Below are positions 6,485 through 7,269 of a DNA stretch of 7,269 nucleotides, in pieces. The stretch comes from an uncultured Eubacteriales bacterium. GTDB lineage: Bacteria > Bacillota > Clostridia > UBA1381 > UBA9506. The notes beneath the pieces were generated by a model. That model was not told the DNA's origin, ran no database searches, and worked only from the letters and a program-made list of their open reading frames with translations. The translations under genes and the position numbers were made by a program. Every line of letters begins with the position of its first letter. The stretch's first letter is position 1. The stretch spans positions 1-7,269 of the forward strand of contig CABSKZ010000135.1 of the NCBI GenBank assembly GCA_902478395.1, in the 5' to 3' direction.

Positions 6485-6994
6485 TTATTTGATACCGAAG
6501 AAAATCATCAGAATCGAGGTGAGCAGCGCGAGAACCGCATAGGTTTCCACCATTGCCGCAAATGTAATGCCTTTTGCCAGGTCCTCTGGCCGTTTTGCAA
6601 TTATCCCGATTGCGGAAGCCGCGACTCTGCCCTGCGCAATTGCGGAAAACAATCCCACAAAAGCGATTGGCATTGCCGCGAAGAAGTAGGAAAAGCCCTG
6701 AATCAGCGTTAGCTCCTGGTATTCTCCGCCTAAAAGCCCCAACTGGTTCAGCATAACGAACGCAATCAACAAACCATAAATTCCCTGCGTTCCCGGCAGC
6801 GCCTGCAGCAGCAGGGCCTGCCCAAACCGGTCCGGATTCTCCGAAATCAGTCCGGAGGCCGCCTCGCCCGCGATTCCAACGCCCTTGGCCGAACCAATCC
6901 CCGCGAGAAGCGCCGCGAGCGCGGCCCCCAAAAGCGCGATACTCGTACCGCTGAACAGAACCTCATACCAAGCCTGTGGCATCATTAAACTCAT
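6485..6994 (-). CDS. ntpK: V/A-type ATPase subunit K (proteolipid, rotor ring c subunit)
   Basis: This 169-residue membrane protein forms the rotating ion-carrying ring. It has four hydrophobic helices (about 11-31, 66-84, 99-119 and 143-166) made of two related hairpins, the 16-kDa duplicated type. The first hairpin has GIGSAKGVGIAGEA and LPGTQGIYG; the second has FSAIAQGRVA and AAMVETYAVL. E150 is the ion-binding carboxylate. The first hairpin has no carboxylate at the equivalent place, so each four-helix protomer carries one ion. L66, T69, Q70, Y73, Q121 and E150 match L61, T64, Q65, Y68, Q110 and E139 of Enterococcus hirae NtpK, the residues around its bound Na+. I infer Na+ transport from this. 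The ATG start is 8 nt after a perfect AGGAGG. Confidence 0.97.
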   Translation of the reverse strand: MSLMMPQAWYEVLFSGTSIALLGAALAALLAGIGSAKGVGIAGEAASGLISENPDRFGQALLLQALPGTQGIYGLLIAFVMLNQLGLLGGEYQELTLIQGFSYFFAAMPIAFVGLFSAIAQGRVAASAIGIIAKRPEDLAKGITFAAMVETYAVLALLTSILMIFFGIK

Positions 6995-7002
6995 GTCTCA
7001 TT

Positions 7003-7008
7003 CCTCCT
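7003..7008 (-). promoter_or_regulatory. Ribosome binding site of subunit K (perfect AGGAGG)
   Basis: AGGAGG lies 8 nt before the ATG at 6994, in the 17-nt gap after subunit I. It is the only perfect six-base match to the anti-Shine-Dalgarno sequence among the starts in this operon. This fits the need to make several K copies per complex; the link to dosage is my inference. Confidence 0.8.
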
Positions 7009-7011
7009 AAA

Positions 7012-7269
7012 TTATTTGATGGTGATATATTTTGTCTTTCTGGCAAGCGGCCTGAATGCTTCGCCGCCGCCGGAATAAAATTTTCCGAAGTATTCCACAT
7101 ATTGCAGTCTGCTGGCATGGACATATGCACCCAGCGTATTGATTGCAATATTAAACGTATGACCCACGATTAAAATCAGCACAAACGCCACGATTCCGAT
7201 AAAACTCGTACCAACCAGCCGCCCCATGGTATTGACCACCTGCGCGATGACGCCGGTTGCCAGCCCCAG
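7012..7269 (-). CDS. V/A-type ATPase subunit I (a subunit), C-terminal fragment, cut by window edge
   Basis: This is the last 85 codons of the membrane stator subunit (NtpI/AtpI, equivalent to eukaryotic subunit a). It holds the two ion half-channels and faces the rotating K ring. The frame stays open to the window end, so the gene continues outside; the GTG at 7239 is internal, not a start. Visible are an LGLATGVIAQVVN stretch, a hydrophobic membrane segment (GTSFIGIVAFVLILIVGHTF) and the family's C-terminal pattern HASRLQYVEYFGKFYSGGG followed by FRPL. In this family the essential channel arginine sits a few residues before the LGLA motif, so it lies just beyond the edge and cannot be checked. 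The TAA stop is 17 nt before subunit K, in the same operon. Identification is firm from the C-terminal motif and the neighbouring genes. Confidence 0.93.
   Translation of the reverse strand: MGLATGVIAQVVNTMGRLVGTSFIGIVAFVLILIVGHTFNIAINTLGAYVHASRLQYVEYFGKFYSGGGEAFRPLARKTKYITIK

Noticed and set aside
6963..7148. Minus-strand 61-codon frame across the I/K junction (MRHEFNDATGLV at its end)
   Set aside because: It overlaps the conserved ends of both I and K in a third frame and has no family features.

Overview
The window carries most of an operon for an A-type (archaeal/vacuolar, 'V-type') ATPase. All of its genes are on the minus strand, so they read from high to low coordinates. In transcription order they are: the C-terminal end of subunit I (cut by the window edge), K, E, C, F, A, B and D. 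This I-K-E-C-F-A-B-D order is the common one in Firmicutes/Clostridia. The Shine-Dalgarno sequences (AGGAGG, GAGGTGA), TTG and GTG starts and the protein sequences fit a clostridial bacterium of moderate GC content. A gut-type Oscillospiraceae/Ruminococcaceae relative is my impression only.

Layout: 7269-7012 end of subunit I; 6994-6485 subunit K; 6436-5831 subunit E; 5776-4820 subunit C; 4827-4513 subunit F; 4470-2707 catalytic subunit A; 2706-1327 regulatory subunit B; 1323-670 subunit D. A strong intrinsic terminator at about 580-613 ends the operon. Gaps are short (0 to about 54 nt), C and F overlap, and B starts on the base after the A stop codon, so coordinated translation is likely. No promoter for the operon is visible; it must lie upstream of subunit I, outside the window.

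The products form one machine. A3B3 hydrolyses or makes ATP, D and F form the rotating central shaft, C couples the shaft to the membrane ring of K subunits, E is part of the peripheral stalk, and I is the membrane stator with the ion half-channels. The K subunit keeps every side chain of the Na+ site known from Enterococcus hirae NtpK, so this enzyme probably moves Na+ rather than H+.

Bases 1-580, beyond the terminator, are AT-rich and hold no gene I can support. They contain two promoter-like -10 elements, a possible tiny or broken reading frame with a good ribosome binding site (about 190-260, minus strand), and a compact run of three GC-rich hairpins (471-540) that resembles the end of a mobile element of the IS200/IS605 (TnpB) type. 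I found no clearly new biological system; the most interesting points are the predicted Na+ specificity and the structured element at 471-540.
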